DNA of 64,000 nucleotides from Gammaproteobacteria bacterium UBA7310 (GCA_002471665.1 DKQK01000072.1:2847-66846), one strand, 5' to 3'; numbered from the stretch's first letter, positions 51,528 through 60,806 are shown. The notes: a model not told the origin generated them from the letters alone. Numbers and translations are program-made.

Positions 51528-52379
51528 ATGCAGCGACGCTCATTTCGGTTCAGTCTGGTTGTATTGTTCAGCATAGTACTGAGCGGGTGCGGCGTGCGCT
51601 TTGCTTATAATCAGCTGGATTGGCTGATCCCCTGGTACCTGGATGATTACGTCGAGCTGGAACGGCATCAGGAAACCCTGTTCGAGGATCGTCTGCAGGC
51701 GTATCTGGCCTGGCACCGCAGCGATCAATTACCCCGTTACGCAGTGTTTCTGAATCAGGTGGCCGATAAAGCCGAAGCGGGCCTGAATCGAGCGGATATC
51801 GAAGCCATCGAACAGCAGACGGAAGTGTTTGCCGAAGCAATGATGGATCGCATGTTGAATGATTTGATCGACCTACTGGCAACCGCCAGTGATGAGCAGA
51901 TTGCACAGTTATTCCAGCGTCTTGAAGAAGACAATGCAACCTATCGTCGGGAATACATTGAAGCGCCCCCGGAGAAACAACGCAAGCAGCGCTTTAAGGA
52001 AGTCATAAAATACGCCGAACGCTGGACCGGGCGATTGTCGGATGATCAGGTCGGGCAGATCAGCGACTGGGCCGGCCAGTTTGAATTGATGGGGCCGGAA
52101 ATAGAGGCGGCGCGGCTGGCCTGGCAAGAGGAATTCAGGCGTGTATTGGCGTTGCGCAAAGATCGCGTGGCTTACGAACAGGCCTTCAGAACCTTGATTT
52201 CCAATCCTCGCTTTGGCCGCAGTGATGCCCTGCAGGAGAAACTGGATCACAACAGTGAGCTGGTGGTGCAACTGTATTTGGAACTGGATAAAACCCTGTC
52301 GCAACGCCAGCGTGATCGCATGGTTGATAAGTTACGCAACTATGCCGAAGACTTTCAGTTGTTGGCCGCACAAAGCTGA
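51528..52379 (+). CDS. DUF6279-type lipoprotein
   Basis: A 283-aa lipoprotein. Signal FSLVVLFSIVLSGCG, lipobox LSGC (Cys about 20), then the conserved FAYNQLDWLIPWYLDDYVEL and an all-helical body. This start is a mark of the DUF6279 family, function unknown. I chose the ATG at 51528. Confidence 0.8.
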   Translation: MQRRSFRFSLVVLFSIVLSGCGVRFAYNQLDWLIPWYLDDYVELERHQETLFEDRLQAYLAWHRSDQLPRYAVFLNQVADKAEAGLNRADIEAIEQQTEVFAEAMMDRMLNDLIDLLATASDEQIAQLFQRLEEDNATYRREYIEAPPEKQRKQRFKEVIKYAERWTGRLSDDQVGQISDWAGQFELMGPEIEAARLAWQEEFRRVLALRKDRVAYEQAFRTLISNPRFGRSDALQEKLDHNSELVVQLYLELDKTLSQRQRDRMVDKLRNYAEDFQLLAAQS

Positions 52380-52478
52380 TCAACTCCCATGACAATCGTA
52401 TGACTTTCACGAATCGCCCTCGCCAGATAGATCCGCAGTCACTATAATCCGCCGCCGTAACAGAAAGACTTTGTCGTT

Positions 52479-52497
52479 GCGCCATGCATTATGGCGC
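52479..52497 (+). other. Hairpin in leader of PstS-OmpA gene
   Basis: GCGCCAT-GCATT-ATGGCGC is a perfect 7-bp stem with a 5-nt loop, 33 nt upstream of the ATG of the phosphate-binding/OmpA gene. There is no T-run, so it is not a terminator. Its role is unknown. Confidence 0.45.
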
Positions 52498-52529
52498 GTT
52501 TGCTTGTGCCGGCTGTTCGAGAGGTTGTT

Positions 52530-53903
52530 ATGGTGATGTTTTTTTATGGCAATGGATCTGCCTTTCTGGCCAGGGTGCTGTTGATTGTTTGTTTGATGGG
52601 GGGATCAGCTTCGGTAATGGCTGCTTGGAAGCAGGCGTTGGAGCAGGCTGCGCAATCCACGGCGGAGATAGAGTTATTCAGTATCGTTGGCTCGAATACC
52701 GTGGGCGAAAAACTTGCCCCGGCGCTGGTGGCGGGTTTTCTGAAGTCCCGTGGTTTTTCGGATGTGGTGGTGAAGTCCGCCGCGGAGGCGCACAGTCGTA
52801 AAGTGACAGCGCGCCTGGATGGCACAGAGCATGGCATTGTGGTCTCGGTTCCGGTTATCGCCAAAGGCTCCAGCACCGGCTTCAAAGCATTAGCCAGCGG
52901 TGGCGCGGATCTGGGGGCATCATCACGGCCGATCAGGGAGGAGGAGGTGATGAGCCTGTCAGCGCTGGGCGATATGCTCAGTCTGGAGAACGAACACATT
53001 GTTGCCATCGATGGGCTGGCGATTATCGTGCATCGGGATAACCCTCTTGCGCAGCTGCCGTTGCAGTCCGTGCGCGACATCTTCTCCGGTAAGCTCAGCA
53101 ACTGGTCGCAACTGGGCGGCCGTGATGGTGTTATAAAACTGCACGCCCGGGACGATAATTCCGGGACCTTCGACACCTTTAAACGCCTGGTGTTGAGTGG
53201 CGCATCCCTCAGTCGCACATCCCGGCGCTATGAATCCAATGATGATCTGACCGCGGCAGTGAATTCCGATATCAATGCGGTGGGCTTCGTGGCGCTGCCC
53301 AGTATCGGTTCTGCCAAGGCGCTGGCGGTATCGGATGGTGTTGCTCTGCCATTGATTCCCAGTGAGTTGACGGTGGCGACGGAAGATTACCCCTTGTCCC
53401 GTCGCCTTTATTTCTATACCCCAGCGGCGGCCAAGCGGAAACCGGTGGTCAGTGATTTTCTTGCCTTTGTTCACAGCAATGCCGGGCAGTCCATTGTGGC
53501 CCGGACCGGTTATGTGGCACAGGCCCTGTATGCCATGTCGTTGGATGCGGCGGATGGCCGTTTGACGGGGTTGTTGCGATTGAATCTGAATATCCGTTTT
53601 GAGGATGGCAGTTCAGCGCTGGATAACAAATCCAAGCTGGACGTGCAGCGTCTGGCGGCGTTCCTGGCCGCTGCGGAACACCGGGAAAGCCGGATTACCC
53701 TGGTGGGTTTTTCCAACCCGGTTACCGGCGCCAGCCAGTCTTCGCTGTCCCGCTTGCGGGCGCAAAACGTGCGCTGGGCGCTGCGGGCAGAAGGCATTCG
53801 TCACAACATATCGGCCCTGGCGGGCAGTGCAGTTGCGGTATCCGATCCGGACAGCCCCAATGGGCATCGCAACCGCCGGGTTGAGGTTTGGATACAGCAG
53901 TGA
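52530..53903 (+). CDS. PstS-like binding domain fused to OmpA domain
   Basis: A 457-aa exported protein. Signal peptide about 1-33. Then a PstS/SphX-type phosphate-binding fold (about 45-320) with GSNTVGEKLAP, the loop SGTFDTFKRLVLSG and IKLHARDDN. The C-terminal 120 residues are an OmpA-type peptidoglycan-binding domain (LNIRFEDGSSALDNKSKLDVQRLAAFL ... GHRNRRVEVWI). The fusion suggests a phosphate- or anion-binding sensor held at the cell wall. I chose the ATG at 52530. No pst genes are adjacent. Confidence 0.78.
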   Translation: MVMFFYGNGSAFLARVLLIVCLMGGSASVMAAWKQALEQAAQSTAEIELFSIVGSNTVGEKLAPALVAGFLKSRGFSDVVVKSAAEAHSRKVTARLDGTEHGIVVSVPVIAKGSSTGFKALASGGADLGASSRPIREEEVMSLSALGDMLSLENEHIVAIDGLAIIVHRDNPLAQLPLQSVRDIFSGKLSNWSQLGGRDGVIKLHARDDNSGTFDTFKRLVLSGASLSRTSRRYESNDDLTAAVNSDINAVGFVALPSIGSAKALAVSDGVALPLIPSELTVATEDYPLSRRLYFYTPAAAKRKPVVSDFLAFVHSNAGQSIVARTGYVAQALYAMSLDAADGRLTGLLRLNLNIRFEDGSSALDNKSKLDVQRLAAFLAAAEHRESRITLVGFSNPVTGASQSSLSRLRAQNVRWALRAEGIRHNISALAGSAVAVSDPDSPNGHRNRRVEVWIQQ

Positions 53904-53945
53904 GACGGCTATACTGGAAAGTAATCTGACAGACTTTGGTGGCTT

Positions 53946-54158
53946 ATGCCCGGATCATGCAAAGACAGACCTACCCAGGAGGCGATTCCATCGCCCTGTG
54001 TCCGCAATTGCTGTCTGAATGACGACGATGTGTGTCTGGGGTGTGGCCGGACTCTGGATGATATTCGTAACTGGACCCGATTCAGCCCCCAAGAGCGGGA
54101 TCAGGCCCTGGTCCGAGCCAGGGAACGTACCAGTCAGTTTACCCTGTGGAAGTTCTGA
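53946..54158 (+). CDS. DUF1289 domain protein
   Basis: A 70-aa protein with the family pattern SPCVRNCCLNDDDVCLGCGRTLDDI: four cysteines that could bind a metal or FeS cluster, then RNWTRFSPQERDQAL. Often found beside redox genes; function unknown. The ATG at 53946 follows a weak GGTGG. Confidence 0.85.
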   Translation: MPGSCKDRPTQEAIPSPCVRNCCLNDDDVCLGCGRTLDDIRNWTRFSPQERDQALVRARERTSQFTLWKF

Positions 54159-54286
54159 GCGGTCGTATCCGCCGCTATTGTCTACACTCCTGTCTAACGG
54201 AATAAGGCGATTCTTTGTGATCGGCATTACTGTTTTGATGAATATGCCGTTACAATAGCGCGCGGCAAATTAAGGAGACTAGCTCG

Positions 54287-55651
54287 ATGAAACTCAATCG
54301 CTTTTGGGTGCTGCTGTTCGCCCTGCTGGGGGCTGGCCCCGTGTGGGCTTCCGGCAATCTACACATGATTTCTCATCCTCTGGCCATCACGGCCGTGGTG
54401 TTGTTTGTGTTGGCATATGCGTTGGTCATTGCCGAGGAATTCATCCACATGCGCAAATCCAAGCCGGTGATCCTGGCGGCGGGGATCATTTGGGTGTTGG
54501 TGGCGATTGTTGCCGGCTCAGTGGAGGGCGGCCCGGAGCTGCTGGACGAGGCGGTGGACCACAACGTCAATGAATACGCGGCCTTGTTCCTGTTTTTGCT
54601 CACTGCGATGATTTATATCAACGCGCTCACGGAGCGTAATGTTTTTGAGAAGCTGCGTTCGGTGCTGGTGCAGAAAGGCTACAGCTTCCGCACACTGTTC
54701 TGGATCACCGGCTGGCTGGCGTTCTTTATCTCGCCCATAGCCGATAACCTGACGACGGCGTTGTTGATGGGGGCGGTGGTACTGGCGGTGGGTGCGGATA
54801 ATCCCCGCTTTGTCTCACTTTCCTTTATCAATATCGTCATCGCAGCAAATGCCGGCGGTGCCTTCAGTCCGTTCGGTGACATCACCACGCTGATGGTGTG
54901 GCAAAGCGGCAAGGCGGAGTTTGTACAGTTCTTCAATCTGTTCCTTCCGGCGGTGGTGAATTTCCTGGTACCGGCGATATTGATGAATCTGGTGGTGCCA
55001 AAAGTGACCCCTTCCCCCATTGCAGAAAGTGTCAGTATGAAGCGCGGTGCCCGGCGTATCTGTGTCCTGTTTCTGTGCACCATTGCCACTGCGGTGTGTT
55101 TTGAGCAGTTTCTGCATTTACCGCCTTTCCTGGGCATGATGACGGGCCTCAGCTACCTGCTGCTGTTTTCCTACTACATTAAGATTACCCAGAATTCCGC
55201 CGAGGGCCCGGCTGAGTTCAATATTTTCAACAAGGTAGCGCGGGCCGAGTGGGATACGTTGTTATTCTTCTTTGGTGTGATCTTCTGTGTTGGCGGCTTG
55301 GGCACCTTGGGTTTTCTGGCGGAAGTTTCCCACATCATGTATGTAGGCTGGGGGGCAACCACCGCCAACATTATCGTCGGTGTGCTGTCGGCTCTGGTGG
55401 ATAATATTCCGGTGATGTTTGCGGTGTTGACCATGAACCCCGAGATGGACCTGAACCAATGGCTATTGGTTACCCTCACCGCCGGTGTGGGTGGTAGCTT
55501 GCTGTCTGTGGGGTCGGCGGCCGGTGTGGCGTTGATGGGGCAGTCCAAGGGGTTGTACACCTTTTTCAGTCACCTCAAATGGAGCTGGGCCATCGCCTTG
55601 GGCTATATCGCCAGTATCGCTTGTCACATGCTGTTATCAGGTATGTTCTAG
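54287..55651 (+). CDS. nhaD: NhaD-type Na+/H+ antiporter
   Basis: A 454-aa inner-membrane antiporter with 11-12 membrane segments. It starts with a cleavable-looking signal (ALLGAGPVWA), then KPVILAAGIIWVLVAI, and has the family segments FISPIADNLTTALLMGAVVLAVG and NAGGAFSPFGDITTLMVWQ. NhaD exchanges internal Na+ or Li+ for H+, suited to marine or saline life. AAGGAG lies 10 nt before the ATG. It ends in a strong terminator. Confidence 0.92.
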   Translation: MKLNRFWVLLFALLGAGPVWASGNLHMISHPLAITAVVLFVLAYALVIAEEFIHMRKSKPVILAAGIIWVLVAIVAGSVEGGPELLDEAVDHNVNEYAALFLFLLTAMIYINALTERNVFEKLRSVLVQKGYSFRTLFWITGWLAFFISPIADNLTTALLMGAVVLAVGADNPRFVSLSFINIVIAANAGGAFSPFGDITTLMVWQSGKAEFVQFFNLFLPAVVNFLVPAILMNLVVPKVTPSPIAESVSMKRGARRICVLFLCTIATAVCFEQFLHLPPFLGMMTGLSYLLLFSYYIKITQNSAEGPAEFNIFNKVARAEWDTLLFFFGVIFCVGGLGTLGFLAEVSHIMYVGWGATTANIIVGVLSALVDNIPVMFAVLTMNPEMDLNQWLLVTLTAGVGGSLLSVGSAAGVALMGQSKGLYTFFSHLKWSWAIALGYIASIACHMLLSGMF

Positions 55652-55670
55652 CCTGTCGATTCACCGCTGG

Positions 55671-55710
55671 CCAATAAAAAAGGGTGCCGTTCAGCACCCT
55701 TTTTTATTGG
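55671..55710. terminator. Strong bidirectional terminator
   Basis: CCAATAAAAAAGGGTGC (55671-55687) and GCACCCTTTTTTATTGG (55694-55710) form a perfect 17-bp stem with loop CGTTCA. A-run and T-run serve both strands, so it ends nhaD (plus) and the facing lipoprotein gene (minus). Confidence 0.95.
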
Positions 55711-55731
55711 CTTGAATCCGGTTCTATTGCT

Positions 55732-56349
55732 TCAGAACACGTTGTCGTTTTCCGCTTGTTGAATCACCTTGGAAACCACGCTACGAACACCGGCCTCGAG
55801 GCTGGTGGGGTCGGTGGTTCGGGTTCTGACCGACCAGCTCAGTTTTTCATTACGGGCATCGAACAGGTTGGTTTCCAGCAGGTATTCGGTCATTTCCGCA
55901 TAACTTCCGGTTTCATGCTGTCCGCTGCTGCTGTACACCATATAGGTATCAAAGTTTCGATACAGGTTATCCCCGGGGCCGATTTGCTCCGCCGGCTGAT
56001 AGGTCTTGGACGTTTCGATGCCGCGCAGGCTGTTGACCAGCACTGATGTGATGCCGTTCTGCGCGACAATGGGGCGCAAGCTGTCGCGGTTCACTTGCGT
56101 GCTGTCCGGCATCCACTGCAATGAGGGCACCGCCAGGATTCCGTTTTCCTCCAACTCTTTTACAAAGGCCAGTTCGAACGCCTTGCGTATGGTTTCAGTG
56201 GATGCCAGGGTGACCACCAGCACTTTGCGTTGTTCTGCCGGCGGCGGCGCATAACCCGGGAGGGTCCAGCTTTCCTCCACCTGGGTACTGGCGCAGGCCC
56301 CGAGCAGCGCCAGTAATGAAAGGAAAATCAATCGAATAGAGTGGTTCAT
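55732..56349 (-). CDS. DUF4136-like lipoprotein
   Basis: A 205-aa lipoprotein. Signal LIFLSLLALLGACAS, lipobox LGAC (Cys about 19), then EESWTLPGYAPPPAEQRKVLVVTLA, similar to DUF4136-type lipoproteins. AGGAA precedes the ATG. It shares a bidirectional terminator with nhaD. Function unknown. Confidence 0.65.
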   Translation of the reverse strand: MNHSIRLIFLSLLALLGACASTQVEESWTLPGYAPPPAEQRKVLVVTLASTETIRKAFELAFVKELEENGILAVPSLQWMPDSTQVNRDSLRPIVAQNGITSVLVNSLRGIETSKTYQPAEQIGPGDNLYRNFDTYMVYSSSGQHETGSYAEMTEYLLETNLFDARNEKLSWSVRTRTTDPTSLEAGVRSVVSKVIQQAENDNVF

Positions 56350-56505
56350 GGGGTTCCTGCCTGTTAATCCTTGATGGTCGGGATGGTAGGCCCGCAGGGC
56401 GCGTTTGTCGAGCCTGTGGGCATTCCATTGTCATCAATTGTTCATGACTTTGTCAGAAAAACGCCCTGCAAACCGCCTAGTCTGCTGGTCAACAGGAGGC
56501 TGGAT

Positions 56506-57309
56506 ATGATCAAAACCCAAGTCCGTTCTGCGTTTGTTTCCGATGTCCATCTGGGTACCGCGGCCTGTCAGGCACAGTATTTGCTGGACTTTCTGGAAAC
56601 CTGTCAGATGGAGTATCTCTATCTGGTGGGCGACATCATCGACCTGTTGCACATGCGCCGGCGGGTAAATTTCACGCCACTGCACGAACAGGTGGTGGAA
56701 AAAGTGATGGCTTTGGCCCGCGAGGGAACCAGGGTGATTTATATCCCGGGCAATCACGATGCCCTGATGCGTCGCTTCTGCGGCCAGATGGTGGCGGGCA
56801 TCGAGATTCATCGGAACCGGGTGCATTATTGTGCCGATGGCCGGCGTTTCTTTGTCAGCCATGGCGATGAATTCGACAGCGCCTTACATGCCGGTGTGTT
56901 CTGGTATGTGGTGGGGGATCTGTCCCATTCTTTACTGTTGCGATTGAATACGTTGTTGAATGGATTGCGCCGTATTTTCAAGCTGCCGTACTGGTCTTTG
57001 GCAGGTTATCTGAAAAAACGCATCGGCAAGGCCAATCAATTTATCCGGCGCTTTGAGACCATCGCCGCTCGTCAAGCACAAGAACTCAAATACGACGGTT
57101 TCATCTGTGGCCACATTCACCAAAGCGGTATGCGCCGCATTGAGGGGGTGTTGTACTGCAATGATGGTGATTGGGTAGAACATTGCACGGCGTTGATCGA
57201 ATCCAGGGACGGTCAATTCGAGCTGGTGCATTGGGCCGATCACAAGGAAGTGTTGTTGAGGGAATCCGATCTAGCCGAGGAATGGGCAGCCATTCCGCAA
57301 ACCAATTGA
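56506..57309 (+). CDS. Calcineurin-like phosphoesterase (LpxH-type)
   Basis: A 267-aa metallophosphoesterase. Metal ligands: SDVHLG (about 10-15), GDIID, GNHD, and GHIHQSG; FVSHGDEFDSA is typical of the UDP-2,3-diacylglucosamine hydrolase (LpxH) relatives, though true LpxH is shorter and the RRIFKLPYWSLAGYLKKRIGK insert fits the LpxH-like subgroup. The ATG at 56506 has a perfect CAGGAGG; a longer frame to 56371 is rejected. It is 10 nt before the PAP2 gene, suggesting shared lipid or phosphate metabolism. Confidence 0.82.
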   Translation: MIKTQVRSAFVSDVHLGTAACQAQYLLDFLETCQMEYLYLVGDIIDLLHMRRRVNFTPLHEQVVEKVMALAREGTRVIYIPGNHDALMRRFCGQMVAGIEIHRNRVHYCADGRRFFVSHGDEFDSALHAGVFWYVVGDLSHSLLLRLNTLLNGLRRIFKLPYWSLAGYLKKRIGKANQFIRRFETIAARQAQELKYDGFICGHIHQSGMRRIEGVLYCNDGDWVEHCTALIESRDGQFELVHWADHKEVLLRESDLAEEWAAIPQTN

Positions 57310-57319
57310 GGTGTTGATA

Positions 57320-57871
57320 ATGGAAAAGTCCGTGGCCGCCGTAGTTGAAAAAATGGGGCATGTGGATGCCTTGTATTGTATTCGTTTGAACCGGTGGATT
57401 CGGGATTCCCATCTGCACCGCTTTTTCAGCACCATCAGTCGTTTGGGGGATGGTATTTTCTGGTATGGCCTGATGCTGCTGTTCCCCGTTTTTATGGGGG
57501 CTGAGGGGTTTGTGATCACAGCTCTGATGATCCTGATGGCGGCCTGGGGAGTTTACATTTATCGCTACATCAAGAAACGCTCCATGCGCCCTCGGCCTTT
57601 TGTCAGCCATCGCTGTATCCGCCAGGGCGCGCGTACCCTGGATTGTTACAGTTTTCCATCCGGCCACACCATGCATGCGGTGGCATTTACCATCCTGCTA
57701 ACCTATGCGGTCCCGGGCCTGGGGTTGCTCCTGCTGCCGTTTGCCTTGCTGACAGCGCTGGCCCGGGTGGTGTTGGGGTTACATTATCCCAGCGATGTGT
57801 TTATGGGGGCGGTATTGGGTATGGTGAATGGCACGGTGATGCTGAGCCTGTTCGGCACTTTCCTGCAGTAA
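57320..57871 (+). CDS. PAP2-family membrane phosphatase
   Basis: A 183-aa integral membrane phosphatase. Motifs: KKRSMRPRPF (C1, K-x6-RP), PSGHTMHAV (C2, PSGH), and RVVLGLHYPSDVFMGAV (C3, R-x5-H-x3-D). Five or six membrane segments. It should remove a phosphate from a lipid such as undecaprenyl pyrophosphate or phosphatidate. I chose the ATG at 57320 with GAGG upstream. It follows the LpxH-type gene by 10 nt. Confidence 0.88.
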   Translation: MEKSVAAVVEKMGHVDALYCIRLNRWIRDSHLHRFFSTISRLGDGIFWYGLMLLFPVFMGAEGFVITALMILMAAWGVYIYRYIKKRSMRPRPFVSHRCIRQGARTLDCYSFPSGHTMHAVAFTILLTYAVPGLGLLLLPFALLTALARVVLGLHYPSDVFMGAVLGMVNGTVMLSLFGTFLQ

Positions 57872-57954
57872 ATCGTGCTGCAAGCAGGAAAGGGTGTGGC
57901 GTTATTGATATAACTCAATGAACCTCAGACCTTGGCGGAGTAATCTGATGAACA

Positions 57955-57973
57955 GATAGATTATGCATCTATC
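57955..57973. repeat. Inverted repeat after PAP2 gene
   Basis: GATAGAT-TATGC-ATCTATC is a perfect 7-5-7 inverted repeat. It precedes the terminator below and may be part of the 3' end structure. Confidence 0.4.
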
Positions 57974-57985
57974 TATCCCGGTGAT

Positions 57986-58018
57986 AAGGGGAGGCGGAAG
58001 CTTCCCCTTTTTTTTCTT
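57986..58018 (+). terminator. Intrinsic terminator after PAP2 gene
   Basis: AAGGGGA / TCCCCTT (57986-57992, 58003-58009) with a 10-nt loop is followed by a long T-run. It faces the end of the rightward phosphoesterase-PAP2 unit. Confidence 0.75.
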
Positions 58019-58035
58019 TTTTTCCGTGGGCCAGC

Positions 58036-58317
58036 TCAACCTTGTCGGGTGACTTCCTTGGCCACTTCCTCCTTGAATCCGGTGAGGATCTGACGCAGGC
58101 AGTCGGTGCGTTCCAGCTTTTCGTTTTGTTCATAAATCTGGGCGCTGTAGAGAGCGATCTGCGCCAGCAGTTGACCGAATTGTTTCGGTGAGCCACCCAA
58201 CGCGCTGCTGATGGAGACGTGTTGTTTGCCGTCCACATCCCACACTCTAACCAGTTCCTGGGCATCGCTGTTTTGAATTTCGGGAGGGATGGGCAGGGTT
58301 TTTGGATGATCCGACAT
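58036..58317 (-). CDS. DUF5076-type small protein
   Basis: A 93-aa soluble protein with AQELVRVWDVDGKQHVSISSALGGSPKQFGQLLAQIALYSAQIYEQN, matching DUF5076-type proteins of unknown function. I chose the ATG at 58317. It lies 56 nt downstream of the VWA gene on the same strand, so it may belong to that unit. Confidence 0.62.
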   Translation of the reverse strand: MSDHPKTLPIPPEIQNSDAQELVRVWDVDGKQHVSISSALGGSPKQFGQLLAQIALYSAQIYEQNEKLERTDCLRQILTGFKEEVAKEVTRQG

Positions 58318-58373
58318 AACAAATCTCGTTCTACAGGTTTTTGGGGGGGGAAGTCCGCTGCAAGCTCTTTTCA

Positions 58374-59741
58374 TTATTGGCTATAACGCAGCAGATTGCT
58401 AATGAAGCGCTCCAACTGATTGAGGGACTGGCAGGGTTCAGCCCAGCTGCAATGGGGCTTGTAGCGTTTCATTTCAGAATCACCGCTGCCCCAGCGTAAG
58501 CGGCTTTCCGGATTCAGCCAGATCAGTTGCCGGGCCCGGTTGTGAATCGCCTGCAACAGTTCGGTGCGCGGGTCCCCATAGTTGTTGCGGGCGTCACCCA
58601 GCACGATTACCGTGGTACGGTGATCCACCTGCTGCAGGCATTGATGGGTAAAGGTGTCCAGAGAGCGGCCGTAATCAGTGGAACCGCCACCAACCTCTTT
58701 GAGGGTCAGCTCGATGGCGGTGTCAAGATTCTCCCGCAGAAACCACTGGGTGACTTCCTGTAAGTCGGATGAAAAGGCGAAGGCGCGCACATTGGCAATC
58801 ACTTCCGTAAGGCTGTAGAGAAACATCAGCAGAAAGCGGGAATACTGACTGACCGATCCACTGACATCGCAAATGGCCATGACCTTGGGTTTGTCCACCC
58901 GTTTGGCTTTCCAGCGGGTTTCCAGCAGGACACCGCTGTAAGGTATGTTGTGACGAATGGTGCGGCGGACATCCAGTTTGCCCCGTTGATAGATTTTGCG
59001 GCGACGGGAATGGGTGGCCACCAGGCGTTTGGCCAGCTTGCGCACCAGCCCCTGCACGTCCTTGAACTCGCGCAGGTTTTCCAGGCTGGTTTCGCGCATT
59101 ACGGATTCCCGCAGGGCTCGGCTGTCGCCGCTGGCCTGCAACAAATACTGGCGCTCCACATAGTGTTTGACCTCTTCCCGCAGCAGTTCCCGCGCCTTGC
59201 GCAAGGCATCCCCAAGGGCCTGTTGTTGCGCATCGGTGGCGGCTTCTGCCGCCCACATCTCCTGCTCCATTGCTTCCAGCCCCATGGCCATCATCATGCG
59301 TCGCCCGTACAGGCCCTTTTGTGTGATGACCCTGATATCCCGCACCTTGGCAGCGCTGGCCGCCTGCGCCATGGCCGCTGCAATGGCCTCGCTGTCACCG
59401 GCCATCAGCATTTGCCCGAGGGGGGATTGGGCCTGCTCAGCAGCCGGCTGGGCGCCGTTCAGCATCTGTTGCAGGCGGTTGCCCGGTGGCGCTTGCGGCG
59501 CAGGGGGCTGGGCCAGCGTTTGCAGATCGTTAAACTGGAAGAACTGATCAAAGCAGGTGTTAAAGCGGGCTTTCTCTTCTTCGGATTTGGCCAGGGTGGC
59601 ACTGAGGGCGGATTTGAGTCGGCTGCGTTCACGGTAGCCCACCAGATCAACGGCGTGAATGGCATCCAGGGTTTCGGAGGTGGCGATGCGCACTCCGTTG
59701 CCCCGTAACGCTTTGATAAAATCCACCAGAATACGATCCAT
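58374..59741 (-). CDS. VWA (CoxE-type) domain protein
   Basis: A 455-aa protein. The C-terminal half has a VWA domain with a MIDAS-like pattern: MAICDVSGSVSQYSRFLL (DxSxS at about 292-296) and a later Thr/Asp region VIVLGDARNNYGDP. The N-terminal part is helical and Ala/Gln-rich. CoxE-type VWA proteins work with a MoxR AAA+ ATPase to insert metals or mature enzymes or to act in stress responses. The MoxR gene lies 8 nt upstream. Confidence 0.8.
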   Translation of the reverse strand: MDRILVDFIKALRGNGVRIATSETLDAIHAVDLVGYRERSRLKSALSATLAKSEEEKARFNTCFDQFFQFNDLQTLAQPPAPQAPPGNRLQQMLNGAQPAAEQAQSPLGQMLMAGDSEAIAAAMAQAASAAKVRDIRVITQKGLYGRRMMMAMGLEAMEQEMWAAEAATDAQQQALGDALRKARELLREEVKHYVERQYLLQASGDSRALRESVMRETSLENLREFKDVQGLVRKLAKRLVATHSRRRKIYQRGKLDVRRTIRHNIPYSGVLLETRWKAKRVDKPKVMAICDVSGSVSQYSRFLLMFLYSLTEVIANVRAFAFSSDLQEVTQWFLRENLDTAIELTLKEVGGGSTDYGRSLDTFTHQCLQQVDHRTTVIVLGDARNNYGDPRTELLQAIHNRARQLIWLNPESRLRWGSGDSEMKRYKPHCSWAEPCQSLNQLERFISNLLRYSQ

Positions 59742-59749
59742 GGCGGTCT

Positions 59750-60676
59750 CTAGCGTTTAAACAGTTTGTTGAACAGGGTTCGCATGTCGTCTTTGACGTT
59801 ATTGATGTCATCCTCATGTTTCAACAAGACATTCAATGTGGTTTCCACCATCTCCGGGGTCAGCGCCTCGGCGTGCAGCAACAGTAGGGTACGGGCCCAA
59901 TCGATGGTTTCACTGATGGCGGGTTGCTTTTTCAGATCCAGTTTACGGATTTCCTGTACGAATCCCACCAGCTGTGCCCGCAGTTTTTCGTTGATGCCGG
60001 GCACCCGGGTCTGAATGATATCCCGTTCCAGGGCGCTGTCGGGAAAGGGGATAAACAGGTGCAGGCAGCGCCGCTTGAGGGCGTCACTCAGCTCCCGGGT
60101 ATTGTTGCTGGTGAGGAATACGATGGGATGGCGGCGGGCTTTGATGGTGCCTATTTCCGGAATGGAAATCTGGTAATCCGACAACATTTCCAACAGGAAG
60201 GATTCGAATTCATTGTCCGCTTTGTCAATCTCGTCGATCAGCAACACCGTGCCCCGTTGCGCCTGCAGTGCCTGCAATAGCGGGCGCGGTTCCAGAAACT
60301 GCTCCGAGTAAAAAATATCGCCGAATTCATGCAGGCGATCGATGGATTCGGCCAGGCCGTGGGCGCCCTTCAGCAGATCACCCAGTTTGTCTTTTAATAC
60401 CTGGGTATACAGCAGTTGCTTGCCGTATTTCCACTCGTACAGCGCCTTGGCCTCGTCCAGGCCCTCATAGCATTGCAAGCGAATCAGCTCGTAATTCAGG
60501 AACTGGGCGGTGGCTTTGGCCAGTTCGGTTTTGCCCACGCCGGGGGGGCCTTCCACCAACACCGGTTTTTCCAATTGATAGGCCAGGAACATGGTCATGG
60601 CGATGCTGTCGTTACAGATATAACCGGACTGGGCAAAACCGGATTTGATCTGTTCGACACTGAATTGAGTGCTCAT
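59750..60676 (-). CDS. MoxR-family AAA+ ATPase
   Basis: A 308-aa AAA+ ATPase. Walker A GPPGVGKTE (43-51), Walker B LLIDEIDKAD, sensor SNNTREL and an Arg finger region KRRCLH. It fits the MoxR group, which works with VWA partners as a chaperone. First gene of a MoxR-VWA-DUF5076 unit reading leftward. Confidence 0.88.
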   Translation of the reverse strand: MSTQFSVEQIKSGFAQSGYICNDSIAMTMFLAYQLEKPVLVEGPPGVGKTELAKATAQFLNYELIRLQCYEGLDEAKALYEWKYGKQLLYTQVLKDKLGDLLKGAHGLAESIDRLHEFGDIFYSEQFLEPRPLLQALQAQRGTVLLIDEIDKADNEFESFLLEMLSDYQISIPEIGTIKARRHPIVFLTSNNTRELSDALKRRCLHLFIPFPDSALERDIIQTRVPGINEKLRAQLVGFVQEIRKLDLKKQPAISETIDWARTLLLLHAEALTPEMVETTLNVLLKHEDDINNVKDDMRTLFNKLFKR

Positions 60677-60738
60677 AGATGTCTGTCGTGGTGCCAGGTA
60701 GTTGATTAAAGGTAAACCTGCACCTTAGCACAGAATGC

Positions 60739-60776
60739 AACAGGCCCGCTCAGCAAAACGTGCCGGCGGGCCTGTT
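60739..60776. repeat. Hairpin between MoxR and OmpA genes
   Basis: AACAGGCCCGC / GCGGGCCTGTT is a perfect 11-bp inverted repeat with a 16-nt spacer. No T-run follows on either strand, so it is not a standard terminator; it may weakly end the OmpA message. Confidence 0.5.
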
Positions 60777-60806
60777 CGCGGTGGGGGATGGGCAGTGCCC
60801 CGCTGT

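Noticed and set aside
60739..60776. Standard Rho-independent terminator between OmpA and MoxR genes
   Set aside because: The stem is strong but no T-run follows on either strand.
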